64,000 nucleotides of DNA from Guyanagaster necrorhizus (GCF_019112545.1 NW_025064950.1:62001-126000), one strand, 5' to 3'; shown: positions 47,619 through 59,861, numbered from the stretch's first letter. Notes: generated by a model from the letters alone, not told the origin. A program made the numbers and translations.

Positions 47619-48195
47619 TGATTCCTTTTCAGTCGTGTGCCTTTTTCTGTTGACCTGCGCTTACGGATATCTTGTTATTCATAATGCATTTCCATGTAGT
47701 TTGAGGTATGTGGTATTCCCTGTACAGGTAATTCACCGGTGTTCACGCAATTCCCGGCACGGAAATACCTGGATTTTGGGGTTGTAGCGTATGATATCGT
47801 GCACTGATTTACATCGTCTTCAGCTCATTTCTGCACCAGCGCGATCATCGTATTAGAATTGTAAAATACGATAAAAAGTCGGAAACATTGATGGTGCTCA
47901 CATTGCGGCCATCCGAGACTACCAGCTAAGCTTGTACTGTATGAACATGCTGTGGCTCTCAGAATATCCATGGTCGTCTTAACAAGCAGCTGGGGGACTA
48001 CTTTGGACCGTGAGTGACGCGGTTCGGATTGTATTTCACCCAAATCTGATTTATTAATACTCTATCAGCTTCGCTTGAGACAGCGTACAGGCTAGTGTAT
48101 GATGATTTTGACTTCCAACTCTTTGAAATTGAACCCTGTCGTGTTAGATTGGGGAAACCTTATGAAATGAATTTAACCGTCCATACAACCCGCTC
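47619..48195. other. Intergenic stretch
   Basis: No convincing coding sequence was found on either strand. The minus-strand frame at 48043-47825 has no recognisable domain. The missing N-terminal part of the reductase pseudogene to the right is not here either. Confidence 0.4.
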
Positions 48196-48639
48196 TGGGT
48201 TATCTGGCCGCCAAGATACTCGCTGACCAAGCCGCCTCAAAGTTTGCTAGTGAACATCCTGCACTGGATCTCTGAACGAGTATGCCCTTCGGCATGGCTC
48301 GGCTCACATTATTTAGTCAATCCGCCGTTCACATATAGTCCCTTTGACCCAAATCTTGCACCTCCGACTCCAGACGGATTGGGGGCAAACCGAATGATAT
48401 ATCTCCTGTTGTCAGGAAAGCCTGATGGTCCCTCTCCCATCCAGTTGCCACCATTTTGCTGCGATGTTCGAGACGTAGCGCAAACTCACAACGTTCGTGC
48501 TCTTGCAGTTGATAAAGCTTCGGGGTCACCTCAACAGAAGATGCGCCTTTTCCGGCGGACATTTCACCTAGAAACAAGCAGTGGAATATCCGGATACGGT
48601 TATGCCAGACCTGAAGTCGCGAACCCCCTCCTTGGCTAA
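48196..48639 (+). pseudogene. Fragment of an extended short-chain dehydrogenase/reductase
   Basis: The frame reads GYLAAKILADQAASKFASEH then PALDL. It keeps the catalytic YxxxK of NAD(P)-dependent epimerase/dehydratase-type reductases (dihydroflavonol-reductase-like). A TGA follows at 48283-48285, where CGA would fit. A 37-nt GTATGC..TTTAG intron then leads to INPPFTYSPFDPNLAPPTPD, GANRMIYLLLSGKP and QLPPFCCDVRDVAQTHNV, as in this family. The Rossmann-fold N-terminus (GxxGxxG) is absent. The fragment represents roughly the C-terminal half and is not functional. Confidence 0.65.
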
Positions 48640-48808
48640 TGCTCTGGACCTCTCTGGAGAGTTGTCATCCGTTGATGTAACGCGGACACGCAATATCTTA
48701 CATATGGATACCTACATCAGTTGGGAGACCGCCGCTCTTTGATACAGTCAATTCACTCATTGGACATAGTTCGCGTTATCAAATAAACTAGATGATTTGC
48801 GTAAAGAT

Positions 48809-51140
48809 TTACTTCCAGGCGCAGGCGTCAATTTCAGCTCTCTCGGCCTCTTGCATGATAATGTCCTTTGCTTGAGAGCTTCTAGCCTCGAAATAGCACT
48901 TGAAAGGTTCTGGTCGTGTCACGAGGCCAGTTGTGAAGCTGTCTGCAGAAGGTAGCACTTTGTTGCCGTTCTCATCGACCGGCGGCATGATGTCGAACGC
49001 CCAGAGTATTCTAAACTCAGTTAGCATACATTTCAATTCAAAACCGATCAAATTTTCATACGTCACAACGCTAATGAAGACTGACCGCCAGGCCACGTAA
49101 TTGCCTGGACACTGGCGTCTTCCAAAACCAAATGGCATCGTGAAATTGATCAACTTGCGATCCGATGTGTTAAGAAAGCGATCTGGGATGAATTCTTCCG
49201 CGTTGGTAAATGTCGTTTCATCCTTTGTCATGGCACTTTGAATCGATGCTAGCACTATTGTTCGAACATATATGCTTGACGCTCACTATATGTCTGCATA
49301 GACTGTGCTCCCCTTCGGAATGAACATACCTTCATACACATTGTCGTCTATCACAGCGCGTGGGACGGCGATAGGTGCGATGCAGCGCCACCTTTGTCTC
49401 GTCATAACGCGTAGAAAAGAAGACGAGGAAGACATGCCTCATTAATTCCTTAATTACCGCCTGGACATATGGGAGTGCATCGAAATCCTTGAAGTCAGGC
49501 ATTCGTCCTGATCCGATAACTGAATCTATTTCTGCTTGAGGTTTTTTCATTGCGGCTGGATAAAGTTGCATCGCCACTGTAGAGCGAGTTTCATCTTTAG
49601 TTGATACGGTCATGAACTCGTAGGGATGTTCCGCACACAGAAATACTTCAATGGTAGCCATCGTCTGCAAGTCGTATCACCAAGATACCAGGATCATACA
49701 AGTATATAGATCTTACCGTCCCTGTTCCAGCGGCCCATGGCGCAGAGAGCGCATATGCTGTTTCTACGTCTGTAAGCCCGAATTGTTCCTGTTTCTCTAA
49801 ACCGTGTGTATCCACAGACGTATGAGCAGTACCAACTTGCATCTGATGTTTAAGATCGTCCAGAAGTGAGAGGTACATTTTTGTATCCACAGCACGACGT
49901 CTTTCGGGTACCCATCGAAACCATTGCAGGAATTTCTATGAATATGATGAGATGATGCGCTGATAACTTTGTTTTTGAGGTTCTTACAGGAAGATATAGG
50001 AGGACCGGCCACTGAAGATGTAGGGTAAGGGTCAGCAAACCTCTTATCGCCGCAAAAGCTCACCAAATCTACTAGGAATTTGCCAGGGACACTTAAGGCA
50101 ACGTGGTTAAGTTTAGAAGTCTCATTGATAATAAGTGCTACCTCCTACCTTATCCTTGAAATGGTATGACAGATCAACGCAATAATTGAACAGAGAGGGC
50201 TTCACTTACTTGCCGAAATCTAGTATCACGAGGGCTGATTAGTACCTGCGTGTTGATTGGAACGGGTAAAACGTACAGATACCAGTTTTCACGTTATTAA
50301 CGACGATTTCATGGTCTAAAATCTTGATGCGACGACCATAGGCAACGCAGCACACGATTGATATCGCAAACCTTCGTTTATAAACAATAACACACGATGG
50401 ATCGTGAACAATACACACCGACGGAGACGGTCTTTGTATTGCAATGGGTCTTCATCCTGGAGAAGATATCTCAGTAGAAGAAACGACTCAATGGACTGAA
50501 GACGCTGGTAGTTCAGTGCGGCTGTATTGCTCGGACCCGACTGCATCAGCTGGAAGACCCTATCAGAGCCCGTTGAATTACGCGAGAATACCATCGGACC
50601 GTCTTCCATTTTCTGTACTGTGGTCCATCGGACATTCCACGCATCACACCAGAGTAAATCTCATGCCTGCAGGTTTCTTGTGAATATGGAATTGGGACTG
50701 AAGCAAGCGGTATAATTGACGCGACTATGCTTCGTGGTCGTCCGGAGTATATGTTTCCTCGCACCACTAACAAGTCAGTGGCGGCTTTTACTGTTCCCAG
50801 TACTAAGACGAAGATGACTGATGCGGCACACTAAGTTTGGAACCGATCCATACCGATCACTCTCTTTGTCCCAAGACGGAACGACACCACTGGTCCTATA
50901 CGGCAGTCGGAGGTCGGAGGTCAGCATAATAAAGATTAAAGACACTCATTGCAACTTACCATACTGCTTATTCCACTCATAGAATGTTTTCCAAGGCTGA
51001 AACTGGGGCACTTTACAGCCGAATAGACCTCCGGAGGACCCTGGAGGTAGACTCGAGACTTTATACCGGAAGAGTACAAACAAAAGAATGAGTAAAGACC
51101 CAAGTATCAACGAGGCAAACTCGTCCACAGGCAAGAACAT
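48809..51140 (-). CDS. Cytochrome P450 monooxygenase
   Basis: Haem-thiolate monooxygenase, anchored in the ER by the N-terminal helix ASLILGSLLILLFVLF, followed by the Pro-rich hinge LPPGSSGG and PWKTFYEWNKQYG. Exons separated by many short introns then give GPVVSFRLGTKRVI, ATDLLVVRGNIYSGRPRS, MRGMSDGPQYRKW, SIVCCVAYGRRIKIL, VPGKFLVDLV and FRWVPERRR. The I-helix has WAAGTGT in place of the usual AGxxT. The K-helix has ELMR (ExxR), then RWRCIAPIAVPRAV, the EEFIPDRFL block, and the haem loop FGFGRRQCPGNYVA with cysteine ligand. One intron (about 49392-49436) uses GC-AG ends. A piece around 50650-50720 (IVAS to HEIYSGV) may be an intron I could not delimit. The start ATG 51140 gives a normal membrane anchor. 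Substrate and CYP family are unknown; it resembles multi-intron Agaricomycete P450s. Confidence 0.85.
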
Positions 51141-51421
51141 AAGTCTTGATATAGCTTCGTCGAACTAGATGAGGGTTTGATCTCAAACAATGGACGCACG
51201 TGTTAGCGGACATACTTAGATTACCTTTCTGAGACTCAGTGGGGACCAACAAAAACTTCTTTTAGCAAGAGATTTTAGGCCCTCAGGCCAGACAGAAGGC
51301 GTTTTAATTGTGACATCAGAGAAGCGTCCAAAAGTATCTGTACATAAAAACACGTTACAACTTATAACTTTCAGGTTTGACAAGAGTCAGAAATTACTAT
51401 GAAAATACTTGCCCGATGCCT

Positions 51422-52768
51422 CTAATAATCATGCATGAGGCTCAAACCAGCTTCACTTCCTTCCAAAGGTGCGAAGAGGTAGTTCAAAATTCCTGCGAGC
51501 CTAATCCCGCCTTGCGCAAGCAGCTTCTCAATGATCCACTGGTCATAGATGGCACCGGCGTACTCGGGAGTATCGAGCTCCAAATATGGGCCACCAGAAC
51601 CCCCTGAAACTAGCTCATCGAACATGGCAAGCTCTTCTCCAGCAGAGGCGCCATGTTTATGCCCTGTAATGAGCCGGTCAGACTTGGTACGGCTGTAAGG
51701 AGGTTTGTCGAGCGCGGCTGGCCATATGATCTCGCAGTTCAGCGAGTGAATTGGAGTAGCCCAATAGTAAGGACATAAAATGTCGTCATCAGTATCATCT
51801 GCGTTCCAATTGGAACCTCTCATCCAACTCCAGAGAGAAATGGCTTGCTGCCAAGCAGAAGAGACAAGGCCCGAGGAGGAAGACGGGATAGAGGAAGAGG
51901 AACTCTTCGATGTGGGACATGTCAACCAGCTGGAGACCTCATCCTCCCATTTCCCCAGGATACCTTCCCACATAATACGACGGATGTAAGAGTCATAAAT
52001 GGTTCCTCTGAGGTTGTGTTCAATAGTTCGCGAGGGAAGGGGTCTCGTATAGTTGTGGGGAATCGTGCGTAACGATTTAGAGATGAGGAGAGTGTCCCAA
52101 AGCGAATGAAGGTCTGAACGACAATGTCAGTTGCATATATACGTCAGAATTCAAAGCCAACTCACTGGTCTGACGGCCATCGAATGTAACTTTGACCGAG
52201 TTACCGCCACGGTCTCTACCCGTCAAATGTAAAGGCATGTGCATGTCACCAACGAAGTGCACCAAGAACTTGAGCGCCTCGTTAGCAAGATCATCATCTC
52301 CACCAAATCCATCCTTTTCGTTCTGGACCCATTCTTCCACCAAGTCTGTGGTGTTCCTGACACCTCCAAGTACGTTTATGTCCTTCTTACCGGCCCAACC
52401 CCGGTCACCCGGAAAGACGCAAGAGTCAGAAGGATGATCCCCAAGAGCACCGATATAATGCAAGGAGGCGGACCAGCGTTTCTGAAAGCGAATCCGGTCA
52501 GCCCAACCAGCAATGGGAGCGAGATGGCATTCGGGCTCGTTAGGGTTGGTTGACGTAAAATTAAGTATGCGACAGATACTGGGAAGGACGGCTGGATGGA
52601 GATGGATTTGGGCGATAGTCGCTACAATTTCATGGCCTAAAAAGCCCAGTTAGAAATGGATCAAAGCCGTATATCACCGCAGCCCTTACCTACAACACCC
52701 CATCCTACAACACCGGGAACGCTAGCCGTGCTGGCAGCGAGCAGGGACAACCAAGCAGAAGTCTTCAT
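51422..52768 (-). CDS. Secreted S1/P1-type single-strand-specific zinc nuclease
   Basis: The S1/P1 family uses three zinc ions to hydrolyse single-stranded DNA or RNA and 3'-phosphomononucleotides. The start MKTSAWLSLLAASTASVPGVVG is a secretion signal (given as 20 residues MKTSAWLSLLAASTASVPGV plus VG). The mature protein would begin WGVVGHEIVA, where Trp1 and His6 are zinc ligands in the family. Further family residues are WADR, LHYIG, the Cys pair PSDSC, the zinc motif FLVHFVGDMHMPLH (HFxGDxHxPLH), GGNSV and a LWDT block. The C-terminal region (51973-51422) has a Ser-rich insertion, ICPYYWA-type CE(I)IWP and YLELDTPEYAGAI, typical of the family end. Introns are short. It appears intact. 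A nutritional phosphate or nucleotide scavenging role is likely but inferred. Confidence 0.88.
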
Positions 52769-53370
52769 GGACGGAAAGCGAACTCTCATAGTGGGCTACA
52801 AAAGATTGGCTACGTGGAGATGGTGGTGGTAAGAGAACAACAACGTCTGCTGGATGACGGTAACCTACTTATAAGAGACAAAAGACGCGTGACAGTGTGA
52901 CATCATAAATGTGCGCGTCCTGTCACGTGATCAGGACGACCTGCCTGGAGCGCTAAATGCTACGTTTCCAGGAGTTTGGGGCCCAGTAGCCACTTTCTGG
53001 TTTTTTGGCACTATACCTTTCCCCCCCCGGCATTCGGTCACAATGGCGAAGGGCTAGCAGCCATTTTCTTCCCGTTTTGAATGATTTTCATCAAAAATGC
53101 ATCATCCACGAGCAGGTTTGGTCTTCGGCAAGGTTTTCGACTCCGCATATCTGGAACCTAAGCTCTCCGACATCCCAGACCATCCACAGTGGCCCAAAAT
53201 TGTCAAATTTCCGGGTAAAACGCATCATATTACATGGATGTCAAAATATCCCGAAAATTCGGGAATGAGATCACCAAAAGAAAATCAAGGATCCGGGATT
53301 ATCCGGGGTCCTACGTGATCTAAGCGTACCTCAAAACCTTGCTAGGTGCACTCAACGTCACAACATCTTA
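52769..53370. other. Divergent promoter region with repeats
   Basis: This lies between the divergently transcribed nuclease and methyltransferase genes. It contains CACGTGATC at 52924-52932, an imperfect repeat-rich part (52945-53060) and several CCGGGA/TCCCG hairpin-like motifs near 53240-53310, including TCCCGAAAATTCGGGA, a perfect palindrome. No gene was recognised. The plus-strand frame from 53005 has no domain. Confidence 0.45.
52924..52932 (-). promoter_or_regulatory. CACGTGATC box upstream of the S1/P1 nuclease
   Basis: CACGTGATC on the plus strand, about 156 nt upstream of the nuclease ATG at 52768. It could also serve the methyltransferase gene on the other side (start 53371), which has a related TACGTGATCT at about 53314. 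Confidence 0.4.
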
Positions 53371-54970
53371 ATGTTCAAGTTTGATTTCGACATCGACGAC
53401 CCCGCAGACGACCTCGAAATATCGGTCTCTGATCCTGCAAGCCAAGCGGCTGTGAATGATACAGCAATCAATCAAGATCCTTTCACCGAAGTATCGCTGC
53501 AGCATCTCGTTCGTAATGATATATTGCTTCAGATAAAAGGCCACTAATATCGGATCTGTGAAAAGCATAGGTAGATTGTCTGCCTTCGCTTATTTCGTGC
53601 TCGCCGCTTTCAATACCACTGTCTTCTGGCGGTGAAGTGACGCTCGCTCGGAGGGATTTATTTGATGCACGATTCCAGCTTATAAACGACGAAGTGAACG
53701 ACGAGCAGAAGGATAACTCACCGGAATTAGGCTTTCTCAATGCACCTTCTGATCTCGTTCAAGGCGTATACGAAGGGGGTCTGAAGACATGGGAATGCAG
53801 TCTTGATATCGTTGATTATCTGCATGCAGAGAACCCAGTATTTGAAGGACGGCGGGTGTTCGAGGTACGTTCCACCACTCCTGGCAGGCAACTACTTCGC
53901 GCCTAAAGTGCAAAGAAAATGATTGGATATGGATGTCATTTTGACCGAGGCTTTCAACCACAGCAAAATGTGTCGGATTTACCATTAAAGGGAAGACTGA
54001 CTCATTTTGCTACGGTCGAAAGCATTAACCAGAATTTGATCTCTTATCCACCCGTTTTTCCCGGTTCAAATCAGGAAAGGTGGTTTTACTCTGGGCACTA
54101 TACGGCACTATATGGCGTTATATTGGGGGGTTCCTCCTATATAGGACTATATAGCCTCATAGCGAGGATACATTTTTCTGATCTTGAAATAGTCGCTTAC
54201 CAGGAATACTATGTTCCTTCCCAAAATGCTGACTGACTATTGTCCTAGGCCGGTTGTGGGACAGCCGTCCCGTCTGTGTACATCCTGCAGAACCTATTTT
54301 CTGGTCTGCCCCACGGGAAGGAAACACACCTCCATTTGCAGGACTATAACGCCATAGTCTTTGAGCTCCTTACGCTTCCCAATCTCATCCTTGCTTGGTG
54401 TATGCTCTACTTTATATTTTATCCATGTTCTATCTCATTCGTAAACTAGACATGTCTCCAGCCTCCAAAGCCTACCGCGATGCAGCGGCACACCCTTCTC
54501 CCGATGAGACTCCGTTGCCACCCGCCGACGCTTCCATTCGTGCAGAGATACCGATAACGCTAGAATTAAAGACGGCATTCCTATCATCACTGGAAGCATA
54601 TGGGATACGGCTACGATTCTTCTCTGGATCGTGGAGTTCCTTTGACCTCCATCAAAGCGGTGGAACGTACGATATCGTCCTCACATCAGAAACTATCTAT
54701 CGTACGGACAGTGTGGGGTCTTTGATTGATTTGTTGCAATCAGTATCACCCACGGTGGACAGCTTGACGTCCCGACTGTCTATCTCTGACGGAGAGAATA
54801 GCTCTCAGTCATACTTGTGTCTGGTTGCAGCTAAAATTTTCTATTTCGGGGTAGGTGGAGGCGTCACAAATTTTGTAGAAGCCGTGGAAGAGAAGGAAGG
54901 AAGAGTTGAGACGGTTTGGGAACAGAAAGTGGGCGTTGGACGGAGAATTATGAGAATTCAGTGGTCGTAA
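53371..54970 (+). CDS. Protein-histidine N-methyltransferase, METTL18/Hpm1-like
   Basis: The family transfers methyl from S-adenosylmethionine to a histidine of ribosomal protein uL3 (yeast Hpm1, human METTL18). The start MFKFDFDIDDPADDLEIS is typical. Exon 1 ends VSLQHL. After a short intron the frame gives VDCLPSLISCSPL, LARRDLFDARFQLI and DLVQGVYEGGLKTWECSLDI, followed by the SAM-binding loop GRRVFE-AGCGTAVPS across a 380-nt intron. HLHLQDYNAIVFELLTLPN (acidic motif) and LILAWYMSPASKAY follow. The last exon has RFFSGSWSSF, YDIVLTSETIYRTDS, AAKIFYFGVGGGV and ends RRIMRIQWS. All core motifs are present. Intron 2 is unusually long because of a MITE-like insert. Confidence 0.87.
53877..54207. 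mobile_element. MITE-like element inside intron 2 of the methyltransferase gene
   Basis: The ends are inverted repeats: ACTCCTGGCAGGCAACTACTTC at 53877-53898 (given as 20 nt ACTCCTGGCAGGCAACTACT plus TC) and its degenerate complement at 54186-54207. Seventeen of 22 positions match and all five differences are transitions. The interior is non-coding and contains TA-rich tandem-like CTATA blocks near 54090-54160. It is 331 bp long in an intron that is otherwise about 50 bp. No target duplication was found. Confidence 0.5.
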
Positions 54971-55369
54971 GGTGGATGGCAGTCTGTACCCGTACATTTT
55001 CAGGCTTTATCCGGTGATACTGCGTGGATTTTGGGTGATGAGCAAATCTGATTACTGAACTTGAAACTGAATGTTCGAAAGCTTGGCAAGATGTGGTTTT
55101 GCATAGATGGTAGGATGCGTGGAATGTCACGGACGTCACCATTAACGGCATTCGACTGCCTTCACCCAGCTTGCTTTCTTACTCCCACCATCCTGCTTAC
55201 GACACTTAATGCGCACTGTCTGGCGACATTAACGACGGTTTTCATGCTGAAGAGGGCCTCAAGGTGCGTATATGCGTACGCTCGCGATACCTAGCAGCTC
55301 ACAGACACCTCAAGATATTCCTCGAGAATTTGCGACCAGTTCTAGGCCCCTTCATTCTTGAAATTTAAA
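54971..55369. other. Intergenic stretch
   Basis: This spans the 3' region of the methyltransferase and the 5' region of the transporter gene. No coding sequence was recognised. The plus-strand frame at 55061-55294 shows no domain. Confidence 0.4.
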
Positions 55370-58300
55370 ATGCCTAGAGATCTCGAGGACCTGACTTTCC
55401 CACATTCAGCAACGTTGCCAGCGGTTGCGCGAACATGGGCGAGTCATCAGCAATTCGTGGGTTCACCGGACCAGATAGGCCAGAGCGAGGCGCAACCTTC
55501 TTCAAGCACGGCTACGCGTCCAGTTCCGATCATACCACAGTCAATGGCACGTCCCACCATGACTCGAAGTATTTCGTCGTCGCACACTACACGCCCACGA
55601 GCCAATACCTCGTCCCGTGCAGCGTCTGGTTTTCTGTTCCATACTCAACGAGAGCCCCAATGGTCTGTTTTTGGACAATTGATGGAGAATGAAGGTCAGC
55701 TAGGGACTCCAAGCGGCAGCCATCGCACAAGCAGGAAGAGCAATACCCCTCGCTCCTACATCAGTCGAGACACCAGTCCTTCGTCACGGCAGAGTTTCAT
55801 AGATTCCAACAATCCTGTCGAAGTTCAGTCTCCTGTTGCGGAAGAGGATTACCCCAATTTCCCTGCCACTCATCATAGCGACTCTGATGATGATTCGGGT
55901 TCAGACGAATACGACTCCGACGAAGAGGATTCCACATCCACAATCACCACGAATCGTCTTTCCTCATCTGATACACCCGTACCAACTCGAAAATGGTACA
56001 CAATACCCACTATACCATTACTATACCGTAATATCTTTAAATGTGCATTGGCATACGTCCTTGCCTCCCTTTTCACCTATTCACCCCATCTCTCTGGCCT
56101 GATAAGTGATCTTGTAACGTACGGTTCGAATGAGCGCCGACCTCTTCCCAGTGGACATATGGTTGCGACAGTGTGAGTGTATCTCTTTGTTTTAGGCTCT
56201 GTTTGCTGATCTTCTATGTAGCGCCGTCTATTTCAACCCCGCAAAGACCACGGGCAGTATGATCGAAGCGGATATATTCTGTATCTTTGGCTTGTTTTAC
56301 GCAGCATTCGTCTCCCTGACTAGTATGTCCCTGTTCTGGTGGCTTGAGCTCAAACCTGGCTGGGAATGGCTTGCTGATACATTCGTTATCCTTTGGATCG
56401 GTGTCAGTATGAGTATCTTGGCTTGGCTGAAAGTCTGGATGGTATGCCGTTCAGTCTCATGTCTACAGTACCTAACTGACCATATGAGTATTAGGCTAAT
56501 CCCCAATTCAACACGGGTGAGCATGTGACTTGCAGTCCTACGAGGATTGAGTCTCACTGAAATCTAGCCTGCAGCATGATTGTCATCCTCCTTTTCATCG
56601 TGTACGTGTGATACCAAGATTTTATCGCTCGACTGACGAGAATATGCAGGCTTATCAAAGAGGGTGGCTTGCAGACACTTCTTCAAGTGTCCTTCATCGT
56701 TTTTTGTGGTATCGTAATCTCCAATCTCGTTTGCTTCTTCATCTGGCCTCAGTCTGCTACCACTAATCTGCAAACGAACATGACGAAAACCCTTGACTCC
56801 TTCTCCACCCTTCTGGATATGCTGACAAACACATTCTTACTAGAAGAATCACCCCACCATCCCAGTCAAGAGAAGATCCAGCGCGCCGTCGAAAATCACC
56901 AAAACAGTTTTACGAGCCTCAAGAAGAATCTCAAAGAAGCCAAAAGTGAATGGCAGTTTTCGGGGCAAGTCAAGCTTCCCGCTTCTGGAACAGGAAATGG
57001 TCGTGCACTTCCGGTATCAACGAAGGGTGATCAGAGGAGGAAGGCATACGAAGATGCCGTTGATTGTCTCAATCGCCTCGCTCAGCACCTCAATGGTTTG
57101 AGGAGCGGGACACGGCTGCAATACGATCTAATCAAGGCTGGTGTTGTCAAGCGAAGAAGACACCATAGCAGGCGGAACGGGAACGGCAAGAATCAAATAT
57201 TGGATGGTGATAGTGCCGAAGACGACGAGGAGACTGCGATGCTGAAAGCTGCGGCAGTGATGTTTGGCGATCTCGTGGATGATTTGGGACCGCCACTGAA
57301 AGCACTATCGGTAAGTCAGCTTTAATCAAGTTTCGTTCGCCAGCTGAGTTATCATGCCTAGTCGACGTGTACATCATCACTGAAGCGTTTGCGGGAGTCA
57401 GTAGTCAAGTCCCGTGTACGTGAAAATGCGGCGACTGATGCGATTCAGCCGCATGAATTCTTGGAGTTGATTGACGGGATCGAAAGGGCTTTGATGCGCT
57501 TCGAGAGCACGTCGAACCATGCCGTCATGCGGCTATATAGGAAGAGTGACTTATCTCATGCCAATGCGGAAGACACGGGAGGTTTGAGCGCAAGTAGAGC
57601 CAGTATCATTTCCGGGACAGGGGACAAGGAGAACCTCATGCTTACTGCGTCAGATAACGAGCACATCTTTTTGGTGTACTTGTGAGCATCCGGCGTCTTC
57701 TGATGGTTTGCTTTACTTCTGTTGACGCGCGTTACAGCTTTATCTTCACCTTGCAGGAGTTTTCTACGGAGCTGATTTCTCTCGTCGATGCCGTGGAAAG
57801 GATCTACGCTCTGGAGCAGCAGCACGTGAACTGGAGAGGGTACTGGCACTTGGCATATATTTCAGTCAAGACACGATTAGCAACATTGGTTACGTGGTCT
57901 AAGTCAGAGAGCGTTCATGGCGGAAGGAAGAGGAGGTCTACCCTGAAACGAAGGATATGTAGGACACCTCCTATCTCTTTTGATGGCCATTCTGACGATT
58001 ATTATAAGCTTCGTACATCACTGGCGCCGGGGAGACGCGCAGACGACCCTCTTTCCCTAAAGTACAACCTCATGCGCCCAACACGGTTCTTACGCCCGCT
58101 CGAAGTAACTTGAATTTCATCGGCCGGATGAAGCAGGGACTGTGGGCTATTGGGACGCGAATGACAGAAAGAGACGCCAAGTTCGCTGTTAAGACGGGTA
58201 TGGCAACTGCTTTGCTCTCTGCACCTGCCTTTTTCGACGCAACCCGGCCTATCTTTCTTGAGTATTATGGTGATTGGGCGCTTATTTCGGTAGGCTGTTT

Positions 58301-59861
58301 CCCCTTGCCGTTGCTTCGGTGCGGGCCTAACCTGCACATAGTTCTTTATTGTCATTTCGCCTACCATTGGTGCGGTGAGTATCCCCTCTCATGCTGCTTT
58401 ATCCCAACTGACATTCATACGTGTGCGTTATAGACCAACCTCCTCAGTTTTAATCGTGTACTGTGGACTTTGTGAGTGCATGCCCTTTTCATGTGCTTCG
58501 TTGTCCCATGCTATTTACAGGGTCGGAGCGGCTGTCGCGGCAGTGACATACTCACTATTCCCAGAAGATGCAGTTGCTCTCGTGATATTCGGCGCGTTCT
58601 ACTCACTTCCGTGCTTCTACGTCATCGTTTCGAGACCAGTACATCTCTCTGCTTCTCGCTTTGCGCTGCTCACGTATAATCTGACTTGTTTGTATTGGTG
58701 AGTAGTGCAATATTTGTTTGTCCTGTATTGCTAAATTGTAGTGTAGCTACAATATACGGCAAAGAGATGTATCGGTAGTCTCCGTCGCGTGGCATCGTGC
58801 TCTGGCTGTCATCGCAGGGGTGCTCTACGCTGCTTTCGTTGCACGATTTTGGTGGCCGTCTGAGGCTAGGCGTGAGCTCAGCAAGGCGTTAGGAGAGTAT
58901 GTCTCGAAGACAACATATCGGAAAAGGACGCCGCTGATGTTTGAGGTAGATTCTGTTTGAACATTGGATGGCTGTACACTAGACTCGTCGCGGCAAATTC
59001 GTTTGCCCCGGAATATCGCGAAGATTCTGATGACGACGACTCACATGCAGCCTCCTCTGAGGATGTTGCGCTGCTTGGATCTGATCGTACGTCTGGTCGT
59101 ACGACGCTGAACAATTCTATTCGGGAGTTTATGGCTATGTGAGTGTGTTGTCACTGTTGATGAATCTCTTCTCAAGAGCCTTCAGGGAACTCCATTTGCA
59201 GATCAAGTTGATAGAGCTGCAAGGACTCTTAGCCCAGACACAGCATGAACCTCGATTGAAGGGACCTTTCCCCGTAAAGCTGTACCGTGGGATATTGACC
59301 AGCCTACAAACGATCATGGACCGATTGCATAGTATGCGTTGTGTTACAACTCGTGAGGAATGGTACACGGCAAGTGGAAAAAACGCAAAATACTAGCAGC
59401 GAGTATTGACGCTTCTGTTCTCACAGAGTGTTCGTCAAGATTTCATAGTCCCGGTCAACAAGGAGCGACGTGAAATGGTCGGAAACATCATCCTGTACTT
59501 TTCAACGTTAGCTTCAGCGTTCCGACTAAAAGCTCCTTTGCCTCCGTATCTTCCTCCTGCAGAGAAGTCTCGAGAACAATTGGTGCGCTGTCCTCCTGTT
59601 TTATACGGCAATTTTTGACGTTCCTTGAAACAGGTGGATGCTATCAGGAGACTTGAGGTTGTTCGAAATCGCGATGTCAAAGGTTCAAGGCAGCTGCTTT
59701 TCTTTGCATATGCTTTGACGATGAAAGGGGTTACTCAAGAACTGGAGTCGTTGGGGCGTACTCTCCAGGATGCGTTTGGAGTCATAGGACAGACACCAGA
59801 GGAATTTGAAACTCTTTTCATGGATGAGGAGGGGAGTCGCAGAATTAGCTATGCTGCCTAG
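55370..59861 (+). CDS. Bre4/aromatic-acid-exporter-like multi-pass membrane protein (FUSC type)
   Basis: The first exon (55370-56173) encodes a 235-residue Ser-rich, acidic cytosolic part, then the first membrane block: WYTIPTIPLLYRNIFKCALA and YVLASLFTYSP. Next come VAVYFNPAKTTGSMIEADIF, IFGLFYAAFVSLTSMSLFWW, FVILWIGVSMSILAWLKVWM and TLLQVSFIVFCGIVISNLV, a six-helix N-terminal domain (ER transporter 6TM type). A helical cytosolic middle follows (KTLDSFSTLLDMLTN and others). A second membrane block (about 58110-58860) has AKFAVKTGMATALLSAPAFF and WALIS. The C-terminal part shows EFMAM, FRELHLQIKLIELQGLLAQT, SVRQDFIVPVNKERREMVGN and ends RRISYAA. The upstream in-frame TTG is not needed as a start; the ATG is at 55370. 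Yeast Bre4 affects brefeldin A sensitivity. The substrate here is unknown. About a dozen short introns are present and no break was seen. Confidence 0.82.

Noticed and set aside
48270..48330. Frameshift in the reductase fragment
   Set aside because: A 37-nt GTATGC..TTTAG intron restores the frame, leaving a single TGA as the only break in this part.
52920..53340. A second copy of the intron MITE in the divergent promoter region
   Set aside because: Only short shared words (GGCACTATAC) were seen. No matching terminal inverted repeats could be aligned.
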